From: Gammaproteobacteria bacterium
GTDB taxonomy: Bacteria > Pseudomonadota > Gammaproteobacteria > Immundisolibacterales > JAKLLR01
DNA: 43,480 nt
Direction of reading: 5' to 3'
NCBI GenBank assembly: GCA_022014175.1
Contig: JAKLLR010000007.1
Span: forward strand, 1-43,480
Shown here: piece after piece, positions 20,233 to 28,193 of the stretch
How the letters are laid out: each line of letters begins with the position of its first letter
How positions within the stretch are numbered: position 1 is the stretch's first letter
The notes under the pieces: generated by a model
Databases searched by the model: none
Seen by the model: only the letters and a program-made list of their open reading frames with translations
What the model was told of the DNA's origin: nothing
Program-made: the position numbers and the translations under genes

Positions 20233-21438
20233 ATGAATTCCCCCGTAGAAAACCGCTTTACCCAGCAACACCCCGAGCTGGGCCGTGGCCCGGTGCAGGT
20301 CACACCCAACATCTCCCCGGACTATTTTGAGCTTGAGCGGGAGAAAATTTTTAAGCAATCCTGGCTCAATGTCGGCTGCGAGATGGATATCCCGAATAAG
20401 GGGGACTACTTCGTTAAGGACATCCAGGTACTCAACGCCTCCCTCATCATTGTTCGCGGCAAAGATAGTGTGGTCCGGGCTTTCCATAACGCCTGCACCC
20501 ACCGGGGCAACAAGGTCGCGGAAAGCTGCGGGCACACCAAGGGGTTTGCCTGCGGCTTCCACGGCTGGACCTTCGACACCAAGGGCGAACTTGCCTACGT
20601 GCCGGATGAAGGGCAGTTCTTCGACCTGGACAAATCCAAACTTGGCCTGAAGCCGGTGCCCTGCGAATCCTGGAACGGTTTTATCTTTATTCATCCCCAG
20701 GAAAAACCGCCCCAGCCGCTGGCGGAATTTCTGGGCGGACTGGGGCAACAGCTGCAAGACTACCCGTTCCAGAAGCTAACCCGTGTCGGCAAGTTCCGGG
20801 CGGAGGTCAAGGTCAACTGGAAAGTCATCATTGACGCCTTTCAGGAGTCCTACCACGCCGGATTCGTACACAAATACAGTGCCGGAAACGCCATAGCCAC
20901 TGGTTCGGATCCATTCTGCCATATGACCTCCTTTCGGCTTTACGAACAGGGCCATCGGTCGGGCTCCTGCCCTCTGAATCCTGACCACGAACTGACCCGG
21001 TCAGAACAGCTGGCAACCCGCATTCGCGCGTCCATATGGGCTCAGGAGACCTCCGAGAGCCACCCGATTCCGCCCGGGGCAAACCCCGAAAACCATCCCT
21101 TGTGGATGTTTGATATCAATGTGGTCTTCCCCAACTTCTTTATCGACGTGGCCAACGGCTGGTTCTTTACCTACAACTTCTGGCCCGTTGCGGTGGACAA
21201 GACTCTCTACGAAATCAGCTACTACATGGATCCGCCGAATAACGCCGGCGAAAAAATCAGTGTTGAGCACTCCAAAATCTCTCTGCGGGATCTGCTGAGG
21301 GAGGATCTCAACACGGTGGAAACCACTCAGGCTGCACTGATGTCCGGCGCCCTGGAGACGATTCTCCTCTCTGATCAGGAGCTTTTATGCCGCCACCAGT
21401 ACAAGGTGGTGGACCAGCTTGTTACCAACCAGAACTAA
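20233..21438 (+). CDS. Rieske non-heme iron oxygenase alpha subunit (paralog 1)
   Basis: Rieske CTHRGNKVAESCGHTKGFACGFHGWTF; mononuclear Fe motif DAFQESYHAGFVH; 401 aa. Confidence 0.93.
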   Translation: MNSPVENRFTQQHPELGRGPVQVTPNISPDYFELEREKIFKQSWLNVGCEMDIPNKGDYFVKDIQVLNASLIIVRGKDSVVRAFHNACTHRGNKVAESCGHTKGFACGFHGWTFDTKGELAYVPDEGQFFDLDKSKLGLKPVPCESWNGFIFIHPQEKPPQPLAEFLGGLGQQLQDYPFQKLTRVGKFRAEVKVNWKVIIDAFQESYHAGFVHKYSAGNAIATGSDPFCHMTSFRLYEQGHRSGSCPLNPDHELTRSEQLATRIRASIWAQETSESHPIPPGANPENHPLWMFDINVVFPNFFIDVANGWFFTYNFWPVAVDKTLYEISYYMDPPNNAGEKISVEHSKISLRDLLREDLNTVETTQAALMSGALETILLSDQELLCRHQYKVVDQLVTNQN

Positions 21439-21461
21439 AACCCCAGGAGGAATTATCAATG

Positions 21462-21782
21462 GCAAAACTACCGGACAATTTTAGCGATCTCGCCCCTTTT
21501 GTAGACGAATGGGCCCTGGCCACCGAGCTGGAACGAAACACCCATCGCAGAGCCTGCACCCAGGCCCAACTCCAGCTTTATTACGATACCTTACTGCCAA
21601 AAATGGACGCGATTGTCGAGCATCTGAACACCTTTCCCCTCGACGACATGCCAGCCCCGGAGAGCTCGCTGCTCAACCTGGCCCTGATGTTCATGGAGGT
21701 CTCACCTGCAATCGAGCTCTTTCACCAGCCGGATGTGCCAGACAGCTTTGAGGCGGAGCGGTTCGAAATCCTCCAGCCCTGA
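21462..21782 (+). CDS. Small conserved protein associated with the Rieske oxygenase (paralog 1)
   Basis: MAKLPDNFSDLAPFVDEWALATELERNTHRRACTQ...LALMFMEVSPAIELFHQPDVPDSFEAERFEILQP, preceded by AGGAGG. It starts inside ORF 21387..21782 and has two homologs in this window. Confidence 0.85.
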   Translation, partial: AKLPDNFSDLAPFVDEWALATELERNTHRRACTQAQLQLYYDTLLPKMDAIVEHLNTFPLDDMPAPESSLLNLALMFMEVSPAIELFHQPDVPDSFEAERFEILQP

Positions 21783-21804
21783 GCCGTGCCCTCCAGCAGC
21801 CATA

Positions 21805-21831
21805 GAAAAGGCGCACTAAGTGCGCCTTTTC
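21805..21831 (+). terminator. Rho-independent terminator-like hairpin
   Basis: GAAAAGGCGCAC-TAA-GTGCGCCTTTTC, 12 bp perfect stem with T-rich 3' arm. Confidence 0.85.
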
Positions 21832-21855
21832 ATTATTAAGCCAGGAAGAAAGCAG

Positions 21856-21869
21856 TTGATCTGCATCAA
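21856..21869. promoter_or_regulatory. Perfect FNR/ANR box TTGATctgcATCAA upstream of second Rieske oxygenase
   Basis: Read directly: 10/10 match to TTGAT-N4-ATCAA; ~73 nt upstream of ATG 21936. Confidence 0.85.
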
Positions 21870-21935
21870 TGTCAGTAGCGGCTGCTCCTCCCAGACTGGC
21901 CCCACACTGGCAGCAACAGGGAAGGGAAAAGCGAC

Positions 21936-23129
21936 ATGAATGCACCGCAACAGGCCTACACACTCAAACACCCGGAACTTGGCACCGGCCCAATCTCCAC
22001 TGAACCAAATATCTCCCCCGAATATTTTGAGCGGGAGCGGGAGCAGCTGTTCAAAAAGTGCTGGCTCAACGTGGCACATCTGCAGGAGGTCCCCAAACCC
22101 GGTGATTACGTGGTCTGGGATCTCGCTGTTCTCAATGCCTCGGTGATTATCGTGCATGGCCAGGATGGTCAGATCCGCGCCTTCCACAACGCCTGCACTC
22201 ATCGCGGCAATAAGGTCGCCGAAGGCCGGGGCAACAGCAAGGGGTTTGCCTGTGGTTTTCATGGCTGGACCTTCAATACCGAGGGCAATCTGGCCTTTGT
22301 GCCCGACGAAGGGCAGTTTTTCGATCTGGACAAACAGTGCCTCGGCCTGAAAGCAATCAACTGCGATGTCTGGCACGGTGCGATCTTCATCAACATGATG
22401 GATCAGCCACGGGAAACACTGGCCGAATGGATGTCCGACTATGATGACACCCTGGGTCAATTTCCTTTCCAGGAGATGGAGCTGATGGGCTGCTGGAGCG
22501 CTGACGTCGGGGTCAGCTGGAAAGTCTTCGTCGATGCTTTTCAGGAGTCCTACCATGTTGGTTTTGTCCACGCCCGCTCTGTGCCTGATGGCTTCGTGAC
22601 ACAAGACAACCCCTACTGCCATGTGCCCGGGTTTCGCCTGTTTGATTACCATCGGGCTACCACCTGCCCGGCCAATCCGAAGCATAGCCTCTGGCCCTCC
22701 GAGGCTGTCGCCATGAAGCAGGGTGCAATGTCGCTCACAGCCGGCGGATTAACCGAGGAAGGTTATCCTGGGACCAACCCGCAGAAGATCGAAGACTTTG
22801 GCTTCGATATCAACGTGATATTCCCGAACTTTTTTCAGGATGTCTCAAACGGATGGTTCTTCAGCTACAACTTCTGGCCCACGGCCCATAACCGCACCCT
22901 GTGGCAGGTCAAGCTATTCACCCTCAAGCCAAAAACTCCGGCGGATCTGGTATCAGCAGAGTTGACCAAAGTCGTACTGCGGGATGCGATCCGGGAAGAT
23001 CTCAACACCATGGAGAGCACCCAGCAGGGACTCGATTCCCGGGCGGTCGATACGGTTCTGTTCTCGGATCAGGAGTTGGCCTGCCGCCACCAGTACGCGG
23101 TGGTCGAAAACTTCATGAACCGGGATTAA
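21936..23129 (+). CDS. Rieske non-heme iron oxygenase alpha subunit (paralog 2)
   Basis: CTHRGNKVAEGRGNSKGFACGFHGWTF; DAFQESYHVGFVH; 397 aa. Confidence 0.93.
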   Translation: MNAPQQAYTLKHPELGTGPISTEPNISPEYFEREREQLFKKCWLNVAHLQEVPKPGDYVVWDLAVLNASVIIVHGQDGQIRAFHNACTHRGNKVAEGRGNSKGFACGFHGWTFNTEGNLAFVPDEGQFFDLDKQCLGLKAINCDVWHGAIFINMMDQPRETLAEWMSDYDDTLGQFPFQEMELMGCWSADVGVSWKVFVDAFQESYHVGFVHARSVPDGFVTQDNPYCHVPGFRLFDYHRATTCPANPKHSLWPSEAVAMKQGAMSLTAGGLTEEGYPGTNPQKIEDFGFDINVIFPNFFQDVSNGWFFSYNFWPTAHNRTLWQVKLFTLKPKTPADLVSAELTKVVLRDAIREDLNTMESTQQGLDSRAVDTVLFSDQELACRHQYAVVENFMNRD

Positions 23130-23144
23130 ACGGAGGAGATCGAT

Positions 23145-23498
23145 ATGGAATACACCCTGCCCGATCAGTTCAACGAAATTCAGCCCCTGGCGGAAGAGTG
23201 GGCCTTTGCCGACGAAGCCGCGAGGAACCATAAGCGACGTGCTTCGAGCATGGCGGAGATTCAGGGGTTTTACGATGCCATGCGGCCCCAGATGGACTCA
23301 GCCATGACCTATCTCAACGGCTTCAAACTGGCTGACACCCCGGAAGAGGCCAAAACAGTGCTTTATCTGGCCCTGATGTTCATGGAAGTCTCAACCGCCG
23401 TTGAGATGTATCAGGAGGTCGATGTGCCAGAGAGCTTTCCCGCCGAGCGCTACAACATTCTCAGCCCCAGCGCGGATCACTTCATGACCGCCGGATGA
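23145..23498 (+). CDS. Small conserved protein associated with the Rieske oxygenase (paralog 2)
   Basis: MEYTLPDQFNEIQPLAEEWAFADEAARNHKRRASSMAEIQGFYDAMRPQMD...LALMFMEVSTAVEMYQEVDVPESFPAERYNILSP; GGAGG ahead of start. Confidence 0.85.
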   Translation: MEYTLPDQFNEIQPLAEEWAFADEAARNHKRRASSMAEIQGFYDAMRPQMDSAMTYLNGFKLADTPEEAKTVLYLALMFMEVSTAVEMYQEVDVPESFPAERYNILSPSADHFMTAG

Positions 23499-23546
23499 AA
23501 CAACCGAGCATCTCCTCCAACCTCTTTTATTAGAGGTGCGTTCTTG

Positions 23547-23571
23547 CGCGGCCTTCGGGCCGCGTTTTTTT
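23547..23571 (+). terminator. Rho-independent terminator
   Basis: CGCGGCC-TTCG-GGCCGCG followed by TTTTTTT. Confidence 0.93.
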
Positions 23572-23701
23572 GCTTGATTTTGATCCCGGGTCCCGTGCTA
23601 GTCTTAACGACTCCGAGAAGACTCGGGAATAATAACTATATAAACACCGTGGATATCTCTCCGCGCACAATGACAACGCAAAACAATAGAGGATGATCAT
23701 T

Positions 23702-24028
23702 ATGAACACCACCCTGCCCGCCGGTTTTGAAGATCTGCAAAAATACGTGCCGGCCTGGAACATTGAGAAAGAGGCAGAACGCAACAAAAAACGGCTTGCC
23801 AGCACCATGGAGGAGTTGCAGGACTACTACGACACCCTGCTACCGCGCATGGATGCCATGGTCGAACACTTGAACCAGTTCCCCCTCGACAGCATGCCGG
23901 AATCCGAAACAGCACTGCTGCAGCTGGCCCTGATGTTCATGGAAGTTTCACCGGCCATCGAGCTGTTCCACCAGCCGGATGTGCCAGACAGCTTTGAAGC
24001 AGCACGATTTGAAATTCTGGAGCCCTGA
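23702..24028 (+). CDS. Small conserved protein associated with the Rieske oxygenase (paralog 3)
   Basis: MNTTLPAGFEDLQKYVPAWNIEKEAERNKKRLASTMEELQDYYDTLLPRMDAMVEHLNQFPLDSMPESETALLQLALMFMEVSPAIELFHQPDVPDSFEAARFEILEP; C-terminus nearly identical to paralog 1. Precedes its Rieske gene rather than following it. Confidence 0.85.
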   Translation: MNTTLPAGFEDLQKYVPAWNIEKEAERNKKRLASTMEELQDYYDTLLPRMDAMVEHLNQFPLDSMPESETALLQLALMFMEVSPAIELFHQPDVPDSFEAARFEILEP

Positions 24029-24106
24029 GTGCAACCCGGGTGGGGCGAAGTCGTCCTGCTCCACCCGCTGACCTGATCGATCCGACCCAGCAACGGAGAA
24101 TTACCG

Positions 24107-25312
24107 ATGAATGCCCCCCAAACCGGACCCGCTAACGCAATCACCGCACGTTATCCTGAGCTGGGCACCGGCCCGGTCTCTACTGAAGCGGTCATCTCCC
24201 CTGAATACTTTGAGAAGGAGCGGGAGAAGATATTCAAGAAGTCCTGGCTAAATGTGGGGCGCATCGATCAAATTCCCAGCCCGGGCGACTACATGGTGCG
24301 GGATCTCGACATCCTCAATACCTCCCTGATCATCGTGCAGGGTCAGGATAGTCAGGTCCGGGCCTTCCACAACGCCTGCCCCCATCGGGGTAACAAGGTC
24401 GCCCAGGGCAAAGGCAATACAAAGGGGTTTGCCTGCGGCTTCCACGGCTGGACTTTCAACACCGAAGGCTCTCTGGTCTTTGTACCCGATGAAGAGCAGT
24501 TCTTCGATTTCGACAAAGGCGACTTCTGTCTGAAGGCCGTCAACTGCGAGACCTGGAATGGGTTTGTGTTCATCAATGTAGAGGAACAGCCCAGTGAAAC
24601 CCTGCTGGAGTGGGTGGGAGAACTGGACCGCCAGTTAGACGGCTATCCGTTTGATGATATGGTCTGCCTTGGCGAGTACCGGGCAGAGGTAAAGGCCAAC
24701 TGGAAAGTCGTGATCGATGCCTTTCAGGAGGCCTACCACGTCGCTTTTGTTCATCGACGTACGGCGACCGGTGCCTATACCAGCCCAGAGACCCCCTACT
24801 GCAAGCTCTCTGCGGTGGAGCTCTATGGCCGCAACCGGCGGGGTTCGGTCTACGCCAACCCCGACTTCACCCCTTCGCCCTCCGCGGCGGTTGCCTTTAA
24901 GCATGGTCCGACATTCATTCAGGCCGCACAGGCAGATCTGGACAAGCTGCCGGTCGGCGTTAATCCGGAACGGACCCCGAACTGGGGCTTTGATATCAAC
25001 GTCATCTTCCCGAATTTCCGCTTCGATCCAGGCCAGGGCTTCTATTTTGCCGACAACTTCCTGCCCATCTCTGTTGACCAAACCCTTTACGAGATTCGTC
25101 TCTATATGCCACGGCCCAGGAATGCGGGGGAGATGATCAGCCAGGAGAACACCCGGGTACTGCTGCGCGATATCGTTCGGGAAGACCTCAACACCCTGGA
25201 AACAACCCAGGAAGCGCTCAACACCGGCGTCATGGATACCATCCGCTTTTCCGACCAGGAAATTCTCTGCCGCCACCAGTACAAGGTGGTGGACGACATC
25301 GTTAACAGCTAG
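24107..25312 (+). CDS. Rieske non-heme iron oxygenase alpha subunit (paralog 3)
   Basis: CPHRGNKVAQGKGNTKGFACGFHGWTF; DAFQEAYHVAFVH; 401 aa. Confidence 0.93.
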   Translation: MNAPQTGPANAITARYPELGTGPVSTEAVISPEYFEKEREKIFKKSWLNVGRIDQIPSPGDYMVRDLDILNTSLIIVQGQDSQVRAFHNACPHRGNKVAQGKGNTKGFACGFHGWTFNTEGSLVFVPDEEQFFDFDKGDFCLKAVNCETWNGFVFINVEEQPSETLLEWVGELDRQLDGYPFDDMVCLGEYRAEVKANWKVVIDAFQEAYHVAFVHRRTATGAYTSPETPYCKLSAVELYGRNRRGSVYANPDFTPSPSAAVAFKHGPTFIQAAQADLDKLPVGVNPERTPNWGFDINVIFPNFRFDPGQGFYFADNFLPISVDQTLYEIRLYMPRPRNAGEMISQENTRVLLRDIVREDLNTLETTQEALNTGVMDTIRFSDQEILCRHQYKVVDDIVNS

Positions 25313-25325
25313 CCCATCCTGCCAG

Positions 25326-25349
25326 GGCCGGAGCGGAACCGCTCCGGCC
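25326..25349 (+). terminator. Terminator-like hairpin after third Rieske gene
   Basis: GGCCGGAGCGG-AA-CCGCTCCGGCC perfect 11 bp stem followed by ACTTTCTTCCTCTTCT. Confidence 0.75.
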
Positions 25350-25389
25350 ACTTTCTTCCTCTTCTCCTGGTGCGACGCCGCGTCGTAGC

Positions 25390-25403
25390 CTGATCCATGT
25401 CAA
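25390..25403. promoter_or_regulatory. Degenerate FNR/ANR-like box CTGATccatGTCAA upstream of ompW-like gene
   Basis: 8/10 match to TTGAT-N4-ATCAA; flanking ...TCAATGCAATAGCCGC resembles ...TCAATGTCAGTAGCGGC after the box at 21856. Confidence 0.5.
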
Positions 25404-25483
25404 TGCAATAGCCGCTTTTGAGTCGCACTCTGTTGTTGCTGATCCGCCTTTTGGTCAGCCTTATACAGATGGGAGCACTCTGC

Positions 25484-26119
25484 ATGAAAAGCCTGATTAC
25501 ACTCGTCGGATCATTGACTCTGGCCCTCGGTTGCGCGACCACAGCCCTGGCAGTCGAACAGGGCGACTGGCTGGTTCGGGGCCGCATCATCAATGTCAGC
25601 CCTGATGACAGCAGCGGGCCGGTACCTGGGTTTGCGGGCTCCTCAGTCGGTGTGGACGACGCCTGGACTGCGGAAGTCGATTTCACCTACATGGTGACCA
25701 ACAATCTGGGGCTGGAGCTTATTCTGGCCACCAGTGAGCACGATGTGGACGGCAGCGGCAGTATCAGCGGTTTGGGCGACATTATTGAAGCGAGCGTATT
25801 GCCACCCACCCTGACCCTGCAATACCACTTCACCCCCCAGGCGAAGTTCCGCCCCTATGCGGGCGCCGGTGTGAACTACACCATGTTTTACAGCGAAGAG
25901 ACTAAAGGTGCCCTGAGCGGTCTGGATGTTTCCCTGGAAAATTCCTGGGGCTGGGCTGCCCAGCTCGGGGCTGACTGGGATCTCAACAGTGACTGGTTCC
26001 TGAATGTCGACGTCAAATACGTGGACATCGACACCACCGCCAAAATCGCGGGCATCGGCAATGTCAGCGTAGAGATTGATCCCGTCATCTTCGGCATCGG
26101 CGTCGGTAAGCGGTTCTAG
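25484..26119 (+). CDS. OmpW-family outer membrane protein
   Basis: Signal peptide MKSLITLVGSLTLALGCATTALA; GDWLVRGRIINVSPDDSSG, NLGLELILATSEHDV, LPPTLTLQYHFTPQAKFRPYAGAGVNYTMFY, GVGKRF C-terminus with terminal Phe. Confidence 0.92.
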   Translation: MKSLITLVGSLTLALGCATTALAVEQGDWLVRGRIINVSPDDSSGPVPGFAGSSVGVDDAWTAEVDFTYMVTNNLGLELILATSEHDVDGSGSISGLGDIIEASVLPPTLTLQYHFTPQAKFRPYAGAGVNYTMFYSEETKGALSGLDVSLENSWGWAAQLGADWDLNSDWFLNVDVKYVDIDTTAKIAGIGNVSVEIDPVIFGIGVGKRF

Positions 26120-26140
26120 AACTGAAACCGCCAGCCTGAC

Positions 26141-26172
26141 AAGAGTCGGGGCGGCGAACCGCCCCGACTCTT
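26141..26172 (+). terminator. Strong hairpin between ompW-like and dioxygenase genes (terminator/attenuator or mRNA stabiliser)
   Basis: AAGAGTCGGGGCGG-CGAA-CCGCCCCGACTCTT, 14 bp perfect stem; no clear T tract. Confidence 0.6.
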
Positions 26173-26193
26173 GAGTAATTAAGGAGACTAACC

Positions 26194-27120
26194 ATGTCAG
26201 TTATCCGTCTCGGGCACCTCAGCCTGAAAGTCATGGATCTGGATGCAGCCATCCACCACTACGCCAACATCATTGGGCTTGTGCTGACGGAGCGGACCGA
26301 GACCCAGGCTTTTCTGCGGGGTCGCGATGAGCAGGACCACCACTCCATCCTGCTCAACAAGTCCGATAGTGCGGGACTGGATCACATCGGCTTCAAGGTC
26401 GGTCGTGAAGAGGATCTGGCGGTGGCGGAACAACTCATCACTAAAGCCGGGGCAGCGGTACAACATATCAGCGCTGGCGAAGAGAAGGGTCAGGGTCGGG
26501 CGATCCGCTTTCAGCTGCCTTCACAGCAGACCATCGAACTCTACTATCACGCCGACAAACTGCCCTACCTGAACGGCATGGAAAACCCGGATCCGGTACT
26601 GCGGGAAGGCGAGGTAGCCGGGGTGAAATGCAGCCGTCTCGACCATCTGCTGATCTCCACCACCGATGTAGAAGCCAACATGAAATTCATGCGGGATATT
26701 CTCGACTTCGGCACCAGCGAACAGCTGGTGGACGATGCCGGCGTTCCCCAGGCGGTGTGGCTCTTCTGCACCAACACCATGCACGACATGGCCATGTCCC
26801 CCGGGCCGGACGGCGGTCTCCAGCACCTGGCCTTCTGGGTGGATAACCGCTCGGATGTGGTCAACGCGGTCGATGTCTTCAAGAAAAACAACGTGCGGAC
26901 TTTTGATTATGGCCTTACCCGTCACGGCGTAAGTGGTGGCACCACCGTCTACTTCTTTGACCCGTCGGGCAACCGTAACGAAATTTTCACCGGCCCTTAC
27001 ATGACCACTCCAGTACCGGGGCGGGTCGCCCCCATCAGCTGGGATATGGAGAACTTCCCCCGGGGCGCGTTCTATTACGAAAATGAGCTCGACATGAACT
27101 TTTTTGGGGAACTGACCTAA
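26194..27120 (+). CDS. VOC-superfamily extradiol (catechol 2,3-dioxygenase-like) ring-cleavage dioxygenase
   Basis: Two-domain VOC protein; putative Fe ligands in CSRLDHLLIS, GGLQHLAFWVDN, FFDPSGNRNEIFTGPY. Confidence 0.88.
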   Translation: MSVIRLGHLSLKVMDLDAAIHHYANIIGLVLTERTETQAFLRGRDEQDHHSILLNKSDSAGLDHIGFKVGREEDLAVAEQLITKAGAAVQHISAGEEKGQGRAIRFQLPSQQTIELYYHADKLPYLNGMENPDPVLREGEVAGVKCSRLDHLLISTTDVEANMKFMRDILDFGTSEQLVDDAGVPQAVWLFCTNTMHDMAMSPGPDGGLQHLAFWVDNRSDVVNAVDVFKKNNVRTFDYGLTRHGVSGGTTVYFFDPSGNRNEIFTGPYMTTPVPGRVAPISWDMENFPRGAFYYENELDMNFFGELT

Positions 27121-27148
27121 AGGTCGGTCCGGCACGCGGAGAACAACA

Positions 27149-28105
27149 ATGGCTCTGGAACATCGCGGTATTTTGCGGCTCGGCTATATCCGAGCCGGCC
27201 TGAATGACCCCCGCCTGGAGAAGTCACGACGCTTTTACAAAGAGGTCATCGGCATGCTGGAGACCACCCTGGAAGGGGGCCGGACCTACCTGCGCTGCTG
27301 GCACGAACCCCACCAGTTCTCCCTGGTGATCGAGGAGACCCCGGAGAACCAGCTGATTGAGATCGGCTTCGAGGTTCGAGACCAGCTGGATCTGGACAGG
27401 ATCACCGCACGTGTAAGTGGCCAGGATATCGAAGTCGAGTCCGCCGGGGCCAACACAGCCCTCAACGGGCTCGGCCCCTCCATCGCTTTCAAGATTCCTG
27501 GCGGACAGCGACTGCGGCTCTACTACCACATGCAACAACCGGGTTACGTCACCGGCTACTCATCGCCGGACTGGAACGTACCCAAGCTTCTGCGGGGCAA
27601 ACCCGCCCCCCTGTTTCTGGTCCACTGCGGCATCACCAGCCCGAACCCGGCAGAAACCATCGCCTTTCTGACAGATGTTCTGGAATTTGGGGTTGCAGAA
27701 AAGATTCTCACAGATGATGGCCACTCCACGCTGTCCGCCCTGCTGTTCCGCTCCGCCCACGGATGTGGGCATGATCTCGCGGTGTTCCCGGGAGAAGCCG
27801 GCAAACTTCACCATATTGCTTTCAACCAGGAGGACGAGACCGAGATACTCCAGAGCGGCACCTACCTGCGGGAAGACGGAGTTAAAATTGATATTTATGG
27901 CCCGACCCGGCAGTCCTACGGCAAGACATTCTCCCTGCACTTTTTTGACGACTGCGGCATACGCAACGAACTCTGTGCCGGGGGTCGGCTCAACGAGCTG
28001 CACCCGGAATTCATGCCCGTAAACTGGACCGAAGCCAACCTCGCCAAAGCGCTCTCCTATTTTGACAACAACATGAATGAGGGCTTTCTGACACCTTCCA
28101 TTTAA
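27149..28105 (+). CDS. VOC-superfamily extradiol dioxygenase-like protein (second, divergent copy)
   Basis: Putative ligands in LFLVHCGIT, KLHHIAFNQE, FFDDCGIRNELCAGG; adjacent to and co-oriented with 26194..27120. Confidence 0.82.
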   Translation: MALEHRGILRLGYIRAGLNDPRLEKSRRFYKEVIGMLETTLEGGRTYLRCWHEPHQFSLVIEETPENQLIEIGFEVRDQLDLDRITARVSGQDIEVESAGANTALNGLGPSIAFKIPGGQRLRLYYHMQQPGYVTGYSSPDWNVPKLLRGKPAPLFLVHCGITSPNPAETIAFLTDVLEFGVAEKILTDDGHSTLSALLFRSAHGCGHDLAVFPGEAGKLHHIAFNQEDETEILQSGTYLREDGVKIDIYGPTRQSYGKTFSLHFFDDCGIRNELCAGGRLNELHPEFMPVNWTEANLAKALSYFDNNMNEGFLTPSI

Positions 28106-28193
28106 AAAACCGGAAAGATTGCGCGGTTTTAGTTAGACTGAATACCACTATAAACGCCGTGGTGAGTGCGGCAGAAGTCAGTGGAGATGCCCT

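Noticed and set aside
23574-23587. TTGATtttgATCCC upstream of module 3 as a fourth FNR box
   Set aside because: Only 8/10 match with a poor right half, and it sits immediately after the terminator ~115 nt from the start; too weak to call.
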